Notes: generated by a model from the letters alone, not told the origin. 64,000 nucleotides of DNA from Ischnura elegans (GCF_921293095.1 NC_060247.1:112859111-112923110), one strand, 5' to 3'; shown: positions 33,177 through 43,790, counted from the first letter of the stretch. Made by a program: numbers and translations.

Positions 33177-34260
33177 CTTGACTGAAATAAATTTTTTCGA
33201 CGAAATTTATGTCTGGATAGCATTCCGTACGCGTACACTTTCAAGACCTGTTTACACGATGCATATTATCACGTGCGAGTTAATTTATGATTTCATGAAC
33301 TATTTTGTTTGACCGGAACGGAACATGTGCGAATGCATGAATCAAAGTAGAACAGTTTCTATTTTCTGTTCATGCATTCATACTAGTTGGGTGGCTACAC
33401 TGTGCATTTTGGCATTCATTCTCTCGTTTATACATTTATTGTTATGCATTAACTTTTTTCAGCTAATGCATAGTATTAACAGACCTTACAAGATGACTTC
33501 CAAAAAATTTGCTCTCATAAATTAATATTGTTGCGATCGGGTTGGAATAAAATAAATAGTGACGAGGTGCCTTTTAGGGGTAAATTATTCATGTGAAAAA
33601 ACAGAAAGTGGTGAGATTTACAGCAAAACAATAAAAGCAAGAATTCGGACAACGGCTGTTCAAAACTCTCTATTCTAAATAAGCTTGGAGTGAGTTTAAA
33701 TATAGATCACTTCTTCCTACAAATGTTGACTGAAATAAATTCTTATCCACCGAACAACGCTTTAATAGCATTCATTCGACTCTAGGGGTCCGTCCGGGGA
33801 AATCTTGTTATTATGATGTGGATGGATTTTTTATTTATGGCCGGGGGGATTGTATTTCTTATCTTGTACTCCCTGTTTTTTTTGGCCAAGACTGATGGTG
33901 TTCTTCTCGACGTACTTTGGTATCTGGTTTTCGTGATATTTTTGACGGTATCCGTGAGGAAAGCGGTCAATGCCATCAATATTTGGTGAGATGACGTTCA
34001 AGAAATATGCTTCTATAAATTAATATTGACTGAAATAAATTTTTATCAACCAAATAACGTTTAAATAGCATTCGGTAGGCTTGTACTCAAGGTGTTAGTC
34101 CGGAGACTCCACGCGGGTGTTCTATATTATTTATTTATGGCCGAGAGGATTGTATTGCGTCCCTTGTACCCCCTGCTTTTTGAACGGGGATGATGATGTT
34201 CTTCTCGATGTACTGGGGTATCTTTCCTAATAAGCGCCTGTAGGAGATAGTTTTGTATAG
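33177..34260. repeat. Tandem duplication, 300-bp period
   Basis: TGACTGAAATAAATT begins units at 33727 and 34027, exactly 300 bp apart, followed in both by TATGGCC, GATTGTATT, a TTGTACYCCCTG block and GATGTTCTTCTCGA-like sequence. A partial unit starts near 33177 and is cut by the MITE at 33244-33486. Confidence 0.65.
33244..33486 (+). mobile_element. PIF/Harbinger-like MITE, older copy
   Basis: Diverged relative of 35552-35786. Ends AGACCTGTTTACACGATGCAT and ATGCATAGTATTAACAGACCT, with a shared interior GACCGGAACGGAACATG and TGCATTCATAC, AGTTGGGTGG, TGCATTTTGGC. Target duplication not resolved. Confidence 0.7.
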
Positions 34261-34617
34261 TTATCTTCTCTGTATTTTGAATACGTTCTGCAGGAGTTAT
34301 ATCGATTACGTATGTCTCATTCATTCGCAATTGGGTGGTCATTGCGACAATACTCACCTTAGGATCATAGCTATCATTTCACTCGTTTCTGCTTCATTTT
34401 TCTTTTCGATTTCTTTCCTCGTGGGAGCGTTTCTTGTGTTTTAATCTTCCTTACTTGATGTGTTTAGAAAATAAAGCGAATTTTTGTTAATTGAGAATTA
34501 GGGTGCGTCGCCGGCTTTTGCGCCACTACCCAATCATTTAAATCAAATTATGTAATGGTAATAGAATGATGAGATGGGTATCGATCTGAGTAATTTTAGT
34601 TGTTTGAAAACGATATT
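34261..34617. other. No recognised feature
   Basis: No coding or repeat pattern recognised. Confidence 0.45.
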
Positions 34618-34790
34618 TATTATTTTGTGTAAATTAATGTTTTTCGCCTTCAAAATAGTCCCCATCAGATACTATGAATTTGTGCCAGCGCTTCTTCCCA
34701 TCCTCGCAACACTCCTCAAATTCGATCTTTGGGATAGACTTTAGCTCTGTCAGGGATTTCTTTTAATTTCATCCGTGCTTGTAAAACGGC
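34618..34790 (-). pseudogene. Mariner-type transposase C-terminal remnant
   Basis: Minus strand reads SLTELKSIPKIEFEECCEDG, then KKRWHKFIVSDGDYFEGEKH and a stop. The pattern FxxCFxDWKKRWHKCIxSxGDYFEGD ends many Tc1/mariner-group transposases. Only this tail survives, bordered by LINE A at 34820. Confidence 0.5.
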
Positions 34791-34819
34791 CCTTAAAGGT
34801 TCTCTTTATTTTTGGCAAT

Positions 34820-35818
34820 ATAGCCGAGACAGAGAAGGATTTGAAGAAGACGTTGACAAACATGGAAAGGACAATGGCCAGATATCAGCTGAAAATCAAC
34901 AAAAAGAAGACTAAGATATTAGTTTGCAGCAAAAGAGAGGAGGCTAAAAAACATCAACCTAGGACAGCATAAGCTTGAAGAGGTGAACGAGTTCTCTTAC
35001 CTGGGAAGCCGAATTACCGGCGATGGACGGAGCAAGAAAGAAATACACAGTAGAATAGCGCAGGCGAAGAGGGCTTTCTACAAAAAGAAGAATTTTCTTA
35101 CAGCTGAAAATACCAATATAGAAGTAAGGAAACAATTCATCAGATGCTTCATATGGAGTATGTTTCTCTATGGAAGCGAGGCTTGGACGTTGACAGCAGC
35201 AGAGAAGTCAAGAGTGGAAGCATTCGAAATGTGGTGCTACCGAAGAATGATGAAGATAAAATGGATTGACCGCGTGAGTAACCAGGAAGTGCTAAGGAGA
35301 GTAGGAGAAAAGAGAAACCTCCTAAAAACATTAAGCAGAAGAAGGGACAACTTAGTTGGCCACATTTTGAGGCACGATGGTCTGATGAAGACAATCGTTG
35401 AAGGACAAGTGGAAGGGAAAAAGGGCAAGGGACGGCCCCGAATGAGTTATATAGGACAGGTTATAAAGGATGTAAAAGAGAATAAATATGTAGCTATGAA
35501 GAGATTAGCGGATAGGAGAGAGAAATGGAGAGCTGCGTCAAACCAATCTTAAGGCCTGGTTACACGGTACATTAACACGTACAAGTTAATGTACGTTTGC
35601 GTGAATGCTTTTGGTGGACCGGAACGGAACATGTACGAATGCATGAACCAAATTAGAACAGGTTCTATTTTCCGTTCATGCATTCGCACAAGTTGGGTGG
35701 TTACACGGTGCATTTTGGCGTTCATTCTCGCGTTCATACATTTAGACATTAACCCGTACGTGTTAATGTATCGTGTAACCAGGCCTTTAGGATTGTTGAC
35801 TAATGATGATGATGAAGA
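34820..35818 (+). mobile_element. LINE family A, best-preserved 3' end, split by a MITE
   Basis: Starts inside the post-catalytic reverse-transcriptase region (ETEKDLKKTLTNMERTMARY), shifts frame once in an A run at 34946-34951, then stays open for 189 codons (34983-35551). Landmarks are FSYLGSRITGDGR, AKRAFYKKKNFLTAENTNIE, FLYGSEAWTL, FEMWCYRRMMKIKWIDRV, VGEKRNLL, GHILRHDGLMKTI, KGKGRPRMSYIGQVI and AASNQS. The LINE 3' UTR then resumes after the MITE at 35787 with TTAGGATTGTTGACTAATGATG. The low number of lesions suggests a relatively young copy. Confidence 0.88.
35552..35786 (+). mobile_element. PIF/Harbinger-like MITE with TTA duplication
   Basis: 235 bp with TIR AGGCCTGGTTACACGGTACA and its partner GTATCGTGTAACCAGGCCT; the inverted repeat extends about 30 bp with few mismatches. 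TTA at 35549-35551 and 35787-35789 is the 3-bp duplication typical of PIF/Harbinger. Other LINE A copies supply the empty site, reading AATCTTAGGATTGTTGAC. Confidence 0.93.
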
Positions 35819-35919
35819 AAAACACACACGGAGCCATGTCCGACGAATTTGGAGACTGGGTTATCCTTACAGTGTTGTTTTCAGCAAAAATTCACGAACA
35901 AGCAATGATGTGCGACTTG

Positions 35920-35990
35920 AAAATCGCCGAGATCATAAAAACGCGTTTAACCTCAGCGGCTTCCACGGATAAAGTAAAAAAAATAATACA
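35920..35990. repeat. Short dispersed repeat, copy 1
   Basis: About 70 bp matching 54780-54846 directly. Shared blocks are GAAAAT, ATCATAAAAACGCG, TTAACCTCAGCGGCT, CCAC and AAAGTAAAAAA. Both lie beside LINE A copies, though on different sides. Identity unknown. Confidence 0.5.
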
Positions 35991-36716
35991 GCTGAAAATT
36001 TGGTATCGGGCTCGGGGAGAGTGAAGGTCACTTTAGACTGAGGGTCACATGAGGTTGTTGTGACCTTTGACCCCTCGCTGCAGGAAAGGTTACCATGTAC
36101 TGGTGTCCATAAACGTCCGATGAAGATTTGAAGTGCTCGATCGCTTAATTCCGCGACGCACAGTGGTCCAAAATCGGAAAAAGCCAGAAAAAAGTCCAAA
36201 ATGGCTTTTTTGTGAGACAGACTTAAAAGTTAGCGTGCTTACTCATACATGCTTGCCAATTATAGATTGATTTGCCATTTTTCATACATTTGAATCGTTG
36301 CTGTGATACAGTAGCCCAAACATGGTCAATTTTTCAAAAACGCGCGTGATCTCGTTTTTCTCTGAAAATCTTTGAATTTGTCCAGGTCGTGTAGCGGAGG
36401 CATGGTATTTATGGAATAAAAAACACAATGTTCCTTTGACCGAATGCTTAGGCTTTGTTATCCATGTTTTTTTGAAGATTTTGGTTTACATACGCTTGGC
36501 TTTACAAGGCAAAGTGGTGTACCCATTTTTCGCGTGAAATTTGAAGTAAAGTTTCCATAGGTCGTGACGCAAGAAAACTAGGGCCATATTCCAGAGCCTG
36601 ACTCAATCTTCCTCCGTGGGTCAGTCTTCGATAAAATTCTCTTCAGCTAGAGTTATTTTGGTGACATTTAGTTGCAACATTATCAAAAATATTCGTTTAT
36701 CATATCTTGTTATGCT
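35991..36716. other. No recognised feature
   Basis: No coding or repeat pattern recognised. Confidence 0.45.
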
Positions 36717-37005
36717 CTTGTTAGTCACAGTCTCCCGCTCATCCAAAACTACCACTGTTGAAGTACACTATCACGTGTAGAAGTAATTTTTTTGAGAGGG
36801 ATGTTTCATTAATTAAACATGAGGCTACGGCAGTGGTTAACCTCCCGATGACATTTACGAAAAAAATTCATTCGCCAAGGCTGTTGTTACTCATGGTCTA
36901 CCGCTCGTCGGACAATATCATTATTACTGTAATATAGCATCACTCGCAGTAGAAGTATTTCGTGGATGGAAATTTCATAAAAAAACTTGAGGCTACAGCA
37001 GCGGT
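36717..37005. repeat. Diverged tandem duplication, about 168-bp period
   Basis: 36717-36845 and 36885-37005 share GTTAGTCACAGTCTCCCGCTC, a TATCAC block, GTAGAAGTA, a TTTCAT block and TGAGGCTACGGCAGTGGT, with many substitutions. Confidence 0.55.
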
Positions 37006-37568
37006 CATCTTGGAATTTACAGATTCAGTTGGAAGGCCTCAAGTTGATAGGTTTGGAGTTTATTCTGAGAGATCTTTGGGACCGGAGTGAGGTCTCGCAA
37101 TGCCAACATTGCAACGGGGTCGAGGTTGAGTCAGGATCAAGACTTGAGTAACGATCTGGAATACGGCCGTAGAGGACTAGACTGCAGAAGACTGGGACTG
37201 GAGACTAGTATGCGCTTCATTGGCAATGATGAAGGTAAATCCCAACCATATGGTGTCCGGATCAAGGAAAGGCGTGTCATAAACGTTTTGTGTGGGAATG
37301 CGCTCCTATGTGAGAGGAGGAAGAAATGGTCAATTATTGTGGAAGGTCGCACGAATAACGCCGTAGAGGTTTGCCTTGACGTATCATTGCTAACGCCGAA
37401 CTAAATAATTTATACGTACGATTAATAAACATAAATTTAGTTCACCGCCGTTAGAATAGTACTAGTAACAGTTAATATTATAGATTTTCCCATTTCTTTG
37501 TTTTGTCTATTCAGCTGGGAATCGTCGTCACTCATAACATTGAATTGAATATGGTATGACATTTGAAG
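37006..37568. other. Unrecognised; one open frame
   Basis: A plus-strand frame at 37087-37404 (105 codons, arginine-rich) has no recognised domain or splice context. Confidence 0.4.
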
Positions 37569-37576
37569 GAGACTAC

Positions 37577-37845
37577 CAGGGGAGGATCCAGAATTTTTTT
37601 CTGGGGCGCGGGGGACAATGGTATGGCGGGTTTCTCACATTTGAGGTTAAAAACAAAAACAAAATGCAACAATTACTGTAGAAAACATTCTCTTTATTTT
37701 GATATGAAAGTTATTAATATTAAGTTAAATGATTGAGGCTACGTAATATACAAAATAAAATGTACGTAATGATAGCCGTATTAACATTTTTGTCTATTTT
37801 CTAAGCATCTGGGAGAGGGGGCGTGTCCTCCTAAATCTGCCTATG
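37577..37845. mobile_element. hAT-type MITE (CAGGGGAGGATCCAG family)
   Basis: 269 bp starting CAGGGGAGGATCCAG and ending CTAAATCTGCCTATG, a weak TIR. Flanks GAGACTAC (37569-37576) and GAGGCTAC (37846-37853) match 7 of 8. Confidence 0.75.
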
Positions 37846-37884
37846 GAGGCTACAGATAGCTAAGATCTTTTGCGTCACTAAAAA

Positions 37885-38115
37885 ATGGAAGGGGAGGAAG
37901 GGTGGAGAGAAATCCGACGTCAGCGTTAGCCTGCTCTTAACAAAAGGCGTCAACGGTACCACGGCTTTACATGCCATCCATGGGACGGACTGCTGTGCTT
38001 GAAGTGCCCTCCACAAAGCTCTCATGTTGTGATCGGGCATTCAATGAAAAATCTCCCTCGGGGATTAGACCACGGACCCCTGATGGTGAGAAGCCAACAA
38101 TCTAGCTTTTGCACT
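37885..38115 (-). mobile_element. SINE family S1, minus strand
   Basis: Full-length-like copy in reverse. It has body landmarks GACGTCAGCGTTAGCC, AAAGGCGTC, CATGCCATCCATGGGACGG, then a tRNA-like head in which GTGGTCTAATCCCCG may serve as B box and GCTAGATTGTTGGC as A box. Confidence 0.6.
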
Positions 38116-38639
38116 TACCCTTTTCCCTGACTGGGTTATCCTGATGGACATCTATCTATCTTATCGCTCGAAAAAATGCAATCGTCACGCCAATTACTTC
38201 AGGAGTATCGTAGAATACCATTTTGCGGCGGAGGTTGTACCAAATGTGAATGGTATTGAATACTGTTTCGTTGTAGGCTATCCAATAGAAAAAAAAATCA
38301 TCAGTGTTGTCTTAAGGCGTGTTAACGCGATATATTTAACCGCGCGGGTAGATGTGTAAACACATTCTCCATCAAAAATAGCTCATAGTGAACACCAAAA
38401 ATTGAGAAAATGCACGGTGCATGTCGAGGAAAGAGCCCCTGTTCTGATTTATTATATCTATCCGGGAATACTTCCAGCCGGACTCAGGCGCACAGCTGAT
38501 AAAGCGCCCGAGGAAACGAAAAATGAATGAAATTCCACTTGAATTTGACCCCTGAACTCCCAATTGCCGGTCTGATATATTTACAAAAATTGTGATTGTA
38601 ACTAGTAACTAAGTCCAAACGGCAATCTGTAGTTCTGGA
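38116..38639. other. No recognised feature
   Basis: An ATG-started frame at 38144-38359 (71 codons, beginning MDIYLSYRSKK) is not recognised. Confidence 0.4.
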
Positions 38640-38647
38640 TTCGAATC

Positions 38648-38902
38648 CAGTGAGGTAGCCAGGAATTTCGTTCGGGGGGAGGGGGTCCAAAACCAGAGTG
38701 GAAAAAAAAATAGGTTACTAAGTACAGGGTTTTAAACAAATTTTAACACTTTCATGATCGAAAATACTTCATTTGTTAAAGAAATCTTATGTAAAATCAT
38801 GATTTTTCAACATTTTAATTTATTTTATGAAGAGCAGAAATTGTGTTTTTATATTTCGGGTGGGGTCCGGACCCCCCGGACCTACCCCTCGCTACTCCAT
38901 TG
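38648..38902 (+). mobile_element. hAT-type MITE (CAGTGGCGTAGCC family)
   Basis: 255 bp with left end CAGTGAGGTAGCCAGG and right end CTCGCTACTCCATTG. Flanks TTCGAATC (38640-38647) and CTCGAATC (38903-38910) match 7 of 8. Confidence 0.9.
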
Positions 38903-38910
38903 CTCGAATC

Positions 38911-39372
38911 TCGGCGAATTTCACGCAGAAACGATTTTCTTATCCCTTTCCTCCTCGGTCGTGAATTTACCAGTTTTTACCACTAGCGGGAACTCTCACT
39001 CAGAATTATTGCCGCTCTAACCGATAGAAGACTAGTGTGGGTTTTGATTTAGTAGTTTGGCTAATTAATACTTTAAGGCAAATAGCCTTTTGAATTATGT
39101 TAGTATTGAAAACTTAATAAACATAGGTTTTAGCTAATGAAATTTTGGTGTTACTGACCCACCTTCACTGCGTTTCTGGATTTAGAATAGTTTTTTAAAT
39201 ACCGTAGATTCGAAGTCACTACTTGGAATTCTGAAAGAAATATGTGTGCTTACTATTTTGAAGTAGGTATGATTTAAAGCTAGCTCTTCTCATTTTTAAT
39301 TTTGGCACCATAAGTGTTCGCAAAAACTGTTTGTAAGTAGGTGATGTTGTGTCGAGGCGTTTCCCCTCATTC
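38911..39372. other. No recognised feature
   Basis: No coding or repeat pattern recognised. Confidence 0.45.
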
Positions 39373-39623
39373 AATGGCTTTACGGGGAGGAGGTAGGGGG
39401 GTCAGGAAGTTTAAAAACACAATTATTTTACTTCATAAAAGAAAACTAAATATTGAAAAATCGTGAATTTACAAAAGATTTCTTAGACAAATGAGGTTTT
39501 TTCGGTTTTGAAAAGTGTTAAAATCAGCTTAAAATCCTCTACTTGGTACCCTGTTTTTAAAATAAATTTTCCCCCAGGTTTCGGACCCCCTCCCCCCGAA
39601 CGAAATTCCTGGATACCCCACTG
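39373..39623 (-). mobile_element. hAT-type MITE (CAGTGGCGTAGCC family)
   Basis: 251 bp, reverse orientation, right end TCCTGGATACCCCACTG. Left end CAATGGCTTTACGGGG is diverged. Flanks CCCTCATT and ACCTCATG match 6 of 8. Confidence 0.8.
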
Positions 39624-39631
39624 ACCTCATG

Positions 39632-40050
39632 TATGGGAAGCTATTTCATTCCATCCTGACTTCGACTCTCAACGGTTCAACTGGTTCAGTAGGAAAAAAA
39701 CCTGTTCAGGATTTCCTGAACCGCAAAGCCCGACTCATAGTCATCGGAATGAATGAGGTGTTAGGATGTGTCGTAATGATGTTGGGCGTGTCTCAATCCA
39801 GGAACCAATTACTTCACTCGTGTTGCAATTAAACGAGACGAGAATATTTTGTTTGAATCCTCTCTGATCCTCGTGTTCCTCTAATCTTTTCCGAACTATG
39901 AGTGGATGTTCCCTTGAATAATTTTAGGCTTTGCTTCTCTGCATCTTCTTTGCCATTTTCAGATAATTTCCGAGAACGTGAAATCCTTTCTCTTCTCTTA
40001 TGCGACGAATTTCCAAATATTAGTCGTAAATTTTTGATTGATATTGCATT
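39632..40050. other. No recognised feature
   Basis: No coding or repeat pattern recognised. Confidence 0.45.
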
Positions 40051-40054
40051 ATGC

Positions 40055-40300
40055 GAAGGTGGGGTTCGGGTTTGTGTAGTGTGTTGGCCTTCCTCTGGGC
40101 CTGGGTTCAGATCCCGGCGGAGGCAGAGATTTTTGAGAGACTTTCCGATTCCTGCTTGGTTGCCTTGAGGGGGAGGGGCAATTGAAGTACAACACTCTGT
40201 CCGTCGGATGGGACGTTGAACCTTGGTCCCCTAGGCGCCTTTCATTAAAAGTGGAGGCTAATGCCGACGTCGGGTTTCTCTCCACCCTTCCTTCCTTATT
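40055..40300 (+). mobile_element. SINE family S1, plus strand (reference copy)
   Basis: tRNA-like head with B box GGTTCAGATCC at 40104-40114 and a plausible A box about 30 bp upstream, followed by a body shared with 8330-8500 and 37885-38115. Body landmarks are CGATTCCTGCTTGGTTGCC, CCGTCGGATGGGACGTTGAA, TAGGCGCCTTTCATT and GAGGCTAATGCCGACGTC. Confidence 0.7.
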
Positions 40301-40589
40301 CTTCTCTCATGGCACAAATGACCTTAGCTATCGATTGCCTCCTCCAAATGCCATCTGAAGGTTTGGTTTTATTGTGAGCGATACGTCTGCACTGAGGCTT
40401 ATGCCGGAATATCTTCCACTCGGCTTCGTACTAGCGCCTCGGATGACGTCACAGATTGAGCCAAATACGGATATTGTTTGTAATTTCAATAAGTGACCGT
40501 CTACGGCGCGCCGTTAACGACTCACTTACGGGACTCACTTCCATGGAAACAGTTCATTTCATCCGCGTCATCGTTGTATCCACGAGAGT

Positions 40590-40768
40590 GAATGACTCAT
40601 TGAAAGATTCACTTTAAGATCCAACAGCTCTACGAATGGGGTCATTTCATTCGAAGAAACAGAAATACCCCGCCTGCAGGCGGTCTGAACTCCATATGCA
40701 TCTGAGTTACGCAGAAGAATAGCCGTGACCTGGTCGCTGGCGTTCCAGCAGGACGACCGCCTCGCATT
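40590..40768 (+). repeat. Duplicated segment, copy 1
   Basis: Matches 41068-41164 plus 41880-41930, the second copy being split by a hAT insertion. Shared blocks are GAATGACTCATTGAAAGA, GAAGATCCAAC-type, TACGAATG, GAATAGC and GTTCCAGCAG.ACCGCC. Confidence 0.65.
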
Positions 40769-41067
40769 CATTCAAAAATATTCAATCTCTGTGATGTCGT
40801 GATCCTTCATATAATTTGAACTTCCTTGAAATCTCAATTTGCCATTGCCCTCTTTATTAAAGATCTTCTCTCTTAAACTTTCTTTTTAACCATCCCCTTC
40901 TTTTTTTATCAACAATACGTGTCTACCTTCTTTAAACAAACAGTAAATAAACAAAAGATAGCCAAATTCGCGAAAAAATCATTAACATATAAATTATTGC
41001 AATCAAAAAGCTAAATAACGAACGAAATCAAACAAATGAAGTCGAATAAAATAAAAAAAAATGGATT
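40769..41067. other. AT-rich, nothing recognised
   Basis: No coding or repeat pattern recognised. Confidence 0.45.
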
Positions 41068-41930
41068 TTCCACGAGAATGAATGACTCATCGAAAGATAC
41101 ATTTGAAGATCCAACTGCTATACGAATGTGGTGCGGCGGCCTGAATATGAATAGCTGTACCTGGTAGTGATGAGCGGTACATCGCTGTGTTTTAATCACC
41201 GTTACTGAAAAGTGGCAGTCACTGTCGGTGACTTAGTACTCGAAATCACTGTGATTGGATCACTGGATTCGGTGAAGATAGCCCTGGCTGCTACCAAGTG
41301 ATATGCGATATATCGCTACGTGTGATTGAAGAGAAGTAGCCGATCACTGCAGGTGACTAAATCACTAAATACTCGAAATCACTGCGACTGTGAATACAGT
41401 GAAGATAGCTCGGGCTGCTACCACTGCTACTAACTATCTACAGTATAATAAAGGATGTCTTATTTTATCTTTTATGATGAATAAGACATTCTGTACGTAA
41501 TATACAGCTAACGGTTTGAGTATGATGGTTCGAATATTAAATATGTAAAAAAATGCCGACGGGATTTTAATGATTGCCAGTTATCAATTCCATTGCCATA
41601 TCAAATTTAATTAATTATCGTTATGTAAACTCAGAATTAAAACTATTCCCTCATAAAAATATTTTGCCTAACTTTCCAATTTTCAAGTTTATTCGTTCAT
41701 TTTGCGGAGAGCTCATTCGTTGGGATTGGACTAAGTAGCAGGAATAGCTGCGCCACAAATCACGGCTGACTTTTATGATTGATTCTCATCGGTGATCGTA
41801 ATCACAGTTATTGATGAGTAGCAGTCACAGGTAACCAAGTGATTGGAAAATCACAGTTCCACTCATCAATAGTACCCGGTATTTGGGGTTCCAGCAGAAA
41901 GACCGCCTTGCACGGAAAAGCCTGAATCGC
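41068..41930 (+). repeat. Duplicated segment, copy 2, split by a hAT element
   Basis: The pieces 41068-41164 and 41880-41930 rejoin to resemble 40590-40768 once the insertion at 41165-41871 is ignored, which supports the insertion boundaries independently. Confidence 0.65.
41165..41871. mobile_element. hAT-type element (TAGTGATGAG family) with internal tandem repeat
   Basis: 707 bp with ends TAGTGATGAGCGG and CCACTCATCAATA. Flanks GTACCTGG (41157-41164) and GTACCCGG (41872-41879) match 7 of 8. About 90-bp units at 41208-41300 and 41338-41425 repeat TCACTG, GGTGACT, TACTCGAAATCACTG and GGCTGCTACC. No transposase frame. Confidence 0.85.
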
Positions 41931-42035
41931 TCCAGTAGCCGGCGAGAAAAGGTTTAGGTTGTCGCTACGGTGGGTGAGGACTCAATCCTGGGGCGGTGGT
42001 GTTGAGCGAATAAAATCTCTCATTCTCCGCTGTAG

Positions 42036-42180
42036 CATCCTATATCTCTCTTTTGAAGCCGTAGGTCGCGGGTTCGAGTCCCGCCTGGGTAGATTGTCTA
42101 GTATTCAGGGCATGGTTATTTGTGAACGTCCTTCTTTGTTATTCGTTAGATTCCACAGCTGAAAATTTCTTAAATGCGCC
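42036..42180 (+). mobile_element. tRNA-derived SINE
   Basis: GGTCGCGGGTTCGAGTCCCG is an excellent B box with T-arm. The following GTAGATTGTCTAG, GGGCATGG, GTGAACGTCC and TTAGATTCCACAGCTGAAA resemble the tail of the SINE at 1681-1812. Confidence 0.55.
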
Positions 42181-43430
42181 TTTTTCCGGACTAAGGAAAT
42201 TAATCAAAATTTAAAAAAATACCTCTGAAGCTCGGGAGAAATGGCTTCCCCTTTTTCCCTATGCGATTTTATTGGTGATCTATGGAAGATAAGAATATAT
42301 ATCTTTGTGTTAACAGGCTTTAGTTGGAGTTTTGGCTTTATGCGACGAACGATACCATGTAATGTTTCTGATATCAGGCTGCGTATTTTGTGAATATGCT
42401 GATTTTGGGGCGTGTTACTTCTACAGATTGCTTCTCTTGGCCACGGAGTTGGCGGATGCTGAGGTAGGTTCCACAAGCCAAAGAAGATTTTTAAGATAAT
42501 GATGGACCGGAAAATTATTTCCGAAAGCAATGATTTTGACTCCCGACTGCCTATTTAATGCGTTTTGCCTGTTTTTGTAGCGTATGGGACGATATGCTCT
42601 AATTCGTAGAGTTGCCGTCACGCGTGGTAGAGGGGCGCTTGCACCCAATGTATAGCGACCTTTCTTGCACCCGCTGATACAGATGCCCTCTATTCACGAC
42701 GCTATCCTGTTTTACCACTGCTCCCGTTACTTTTCCGATGGACACGTGCAGCCGTTAAAGTCTCCGTCGGGACGATAGACTGAGGTCGATGAAACATAAA
42801 CTTGAGCGCTTTACATGCTATCCATAATTTTGTGATGACATATTATTGTGGTTACTAGGTAAAAATATAAAATGGAAGACTTAAAAGTAGTTTGATTCGT
42901 ATCCTAGCATTTCTTTTTCACCGCAATAATCTTTAATTATTTTGGTATTCATTTTATTTAGGAAAAATCGAAAATACTACTGCAATGCTCTGTTTCAACT
43001 GTCTTCTTCCCGGCGAGAGTTTTAGAGGGGGGAAGTAGGACTGCGTGATCTCACTCTCGATTTCAGGACCCATGAAAAATCTCTTCAACCCAACTGCGAG
43101 ATTTATTACGGCACGTTTTATCGCCATTGCCAACACGTAACTGATCATTTATTTATCCTGTTTCAATTCCCCTTTGATTTATTCCGTTCAAAAGTAATGG
43201 AATTGTATTCGGCGATAGGGCTATTGAAGTTAATATGTGATATAATTCTCTAATTTGGGGATAATAACACGATAAGCGTTGAATTTAAAAAAATGATGAA
43301 TTTCCCAATACCTTTTCCTTAGTCGTTCACACACAATTACCATGTTTGGATTGAGTACTCTCTTGGCCTTATATATGAACTTCCCTATCCCCATTTTAAA
43401 ACATGCACATGAACTGAAAGCACGGTCGTC
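42181..43430. other. No recognised feature
   Basis: No coding or repeat pattern recognised. Confidence 0.45.
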
Positions 43431-43434
43431 TCTG

Positions 43435-43790
43435 TTTAGTTACTGATTCGATTCCGGGCAAAACAGACGGGCATAAAAAAGTGGGGGTGTACAATGTCTC
43501 TTGTGAATCGATGTGTGTGGGACAAACGATTTGTAGTTACACCATCAGGGTAAACGAACACAAACGCTACTTTAATGAAGGGGAAGATCGAATAATGGTG
43601 GCCAAGAATCTCATGGAAACAGGACGTGATTGTTAGTTCGAACTAGATTTCCTCCACTTTGAAACGAACGGCAGAAAATGAGACACTCTGGGAAGTAAGG
43701 TAACACAGGAACCCAAAAATCGGAACACGCTCATGACGACTGAAAATCTATTTCATTCTTCGTCACCATTACAAAGAATATATTTTCGTG
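43435..43790 (+). pseudogene. Penelope-like GIY-YIG endonuclease remnant
   Basis: Penelope-like retroelements carry a C-terminal GIY-YIG nuclease that nicks the target. Here the plus strand reads VGVYNVSCESMCVGQTIC, then IRVNEHKRYFNEG, AKNLMETGRDC, a stop, and FELDFLHFETNGRK. This follows the family layout: GVYxxxC, a YIGQT-type second motif, RxxEH, a KHL.xGH region and a late VLHxxxKGRK segment. The second motif reads CVGQT rather than YIGQT, and stops are present. Nothing certain of the reverse transcriptase is seen upstream. Confidence 0.6.

Noticed and set aside
33177..34260. CRISPR-like or regular array
   Set aside because: Only two full units, 300 bp long, with no short repeats and unique spacers. 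The genome is eukaryotic in character.
42060..42100. tRNA gene from the GGTTCGAGTCCC T-arm (also 26990-27060 and 22920-23035)
   Set aside because: Only the 3' half looks like tRNA, and the flanks match SINE tails rather than acceptor stems.
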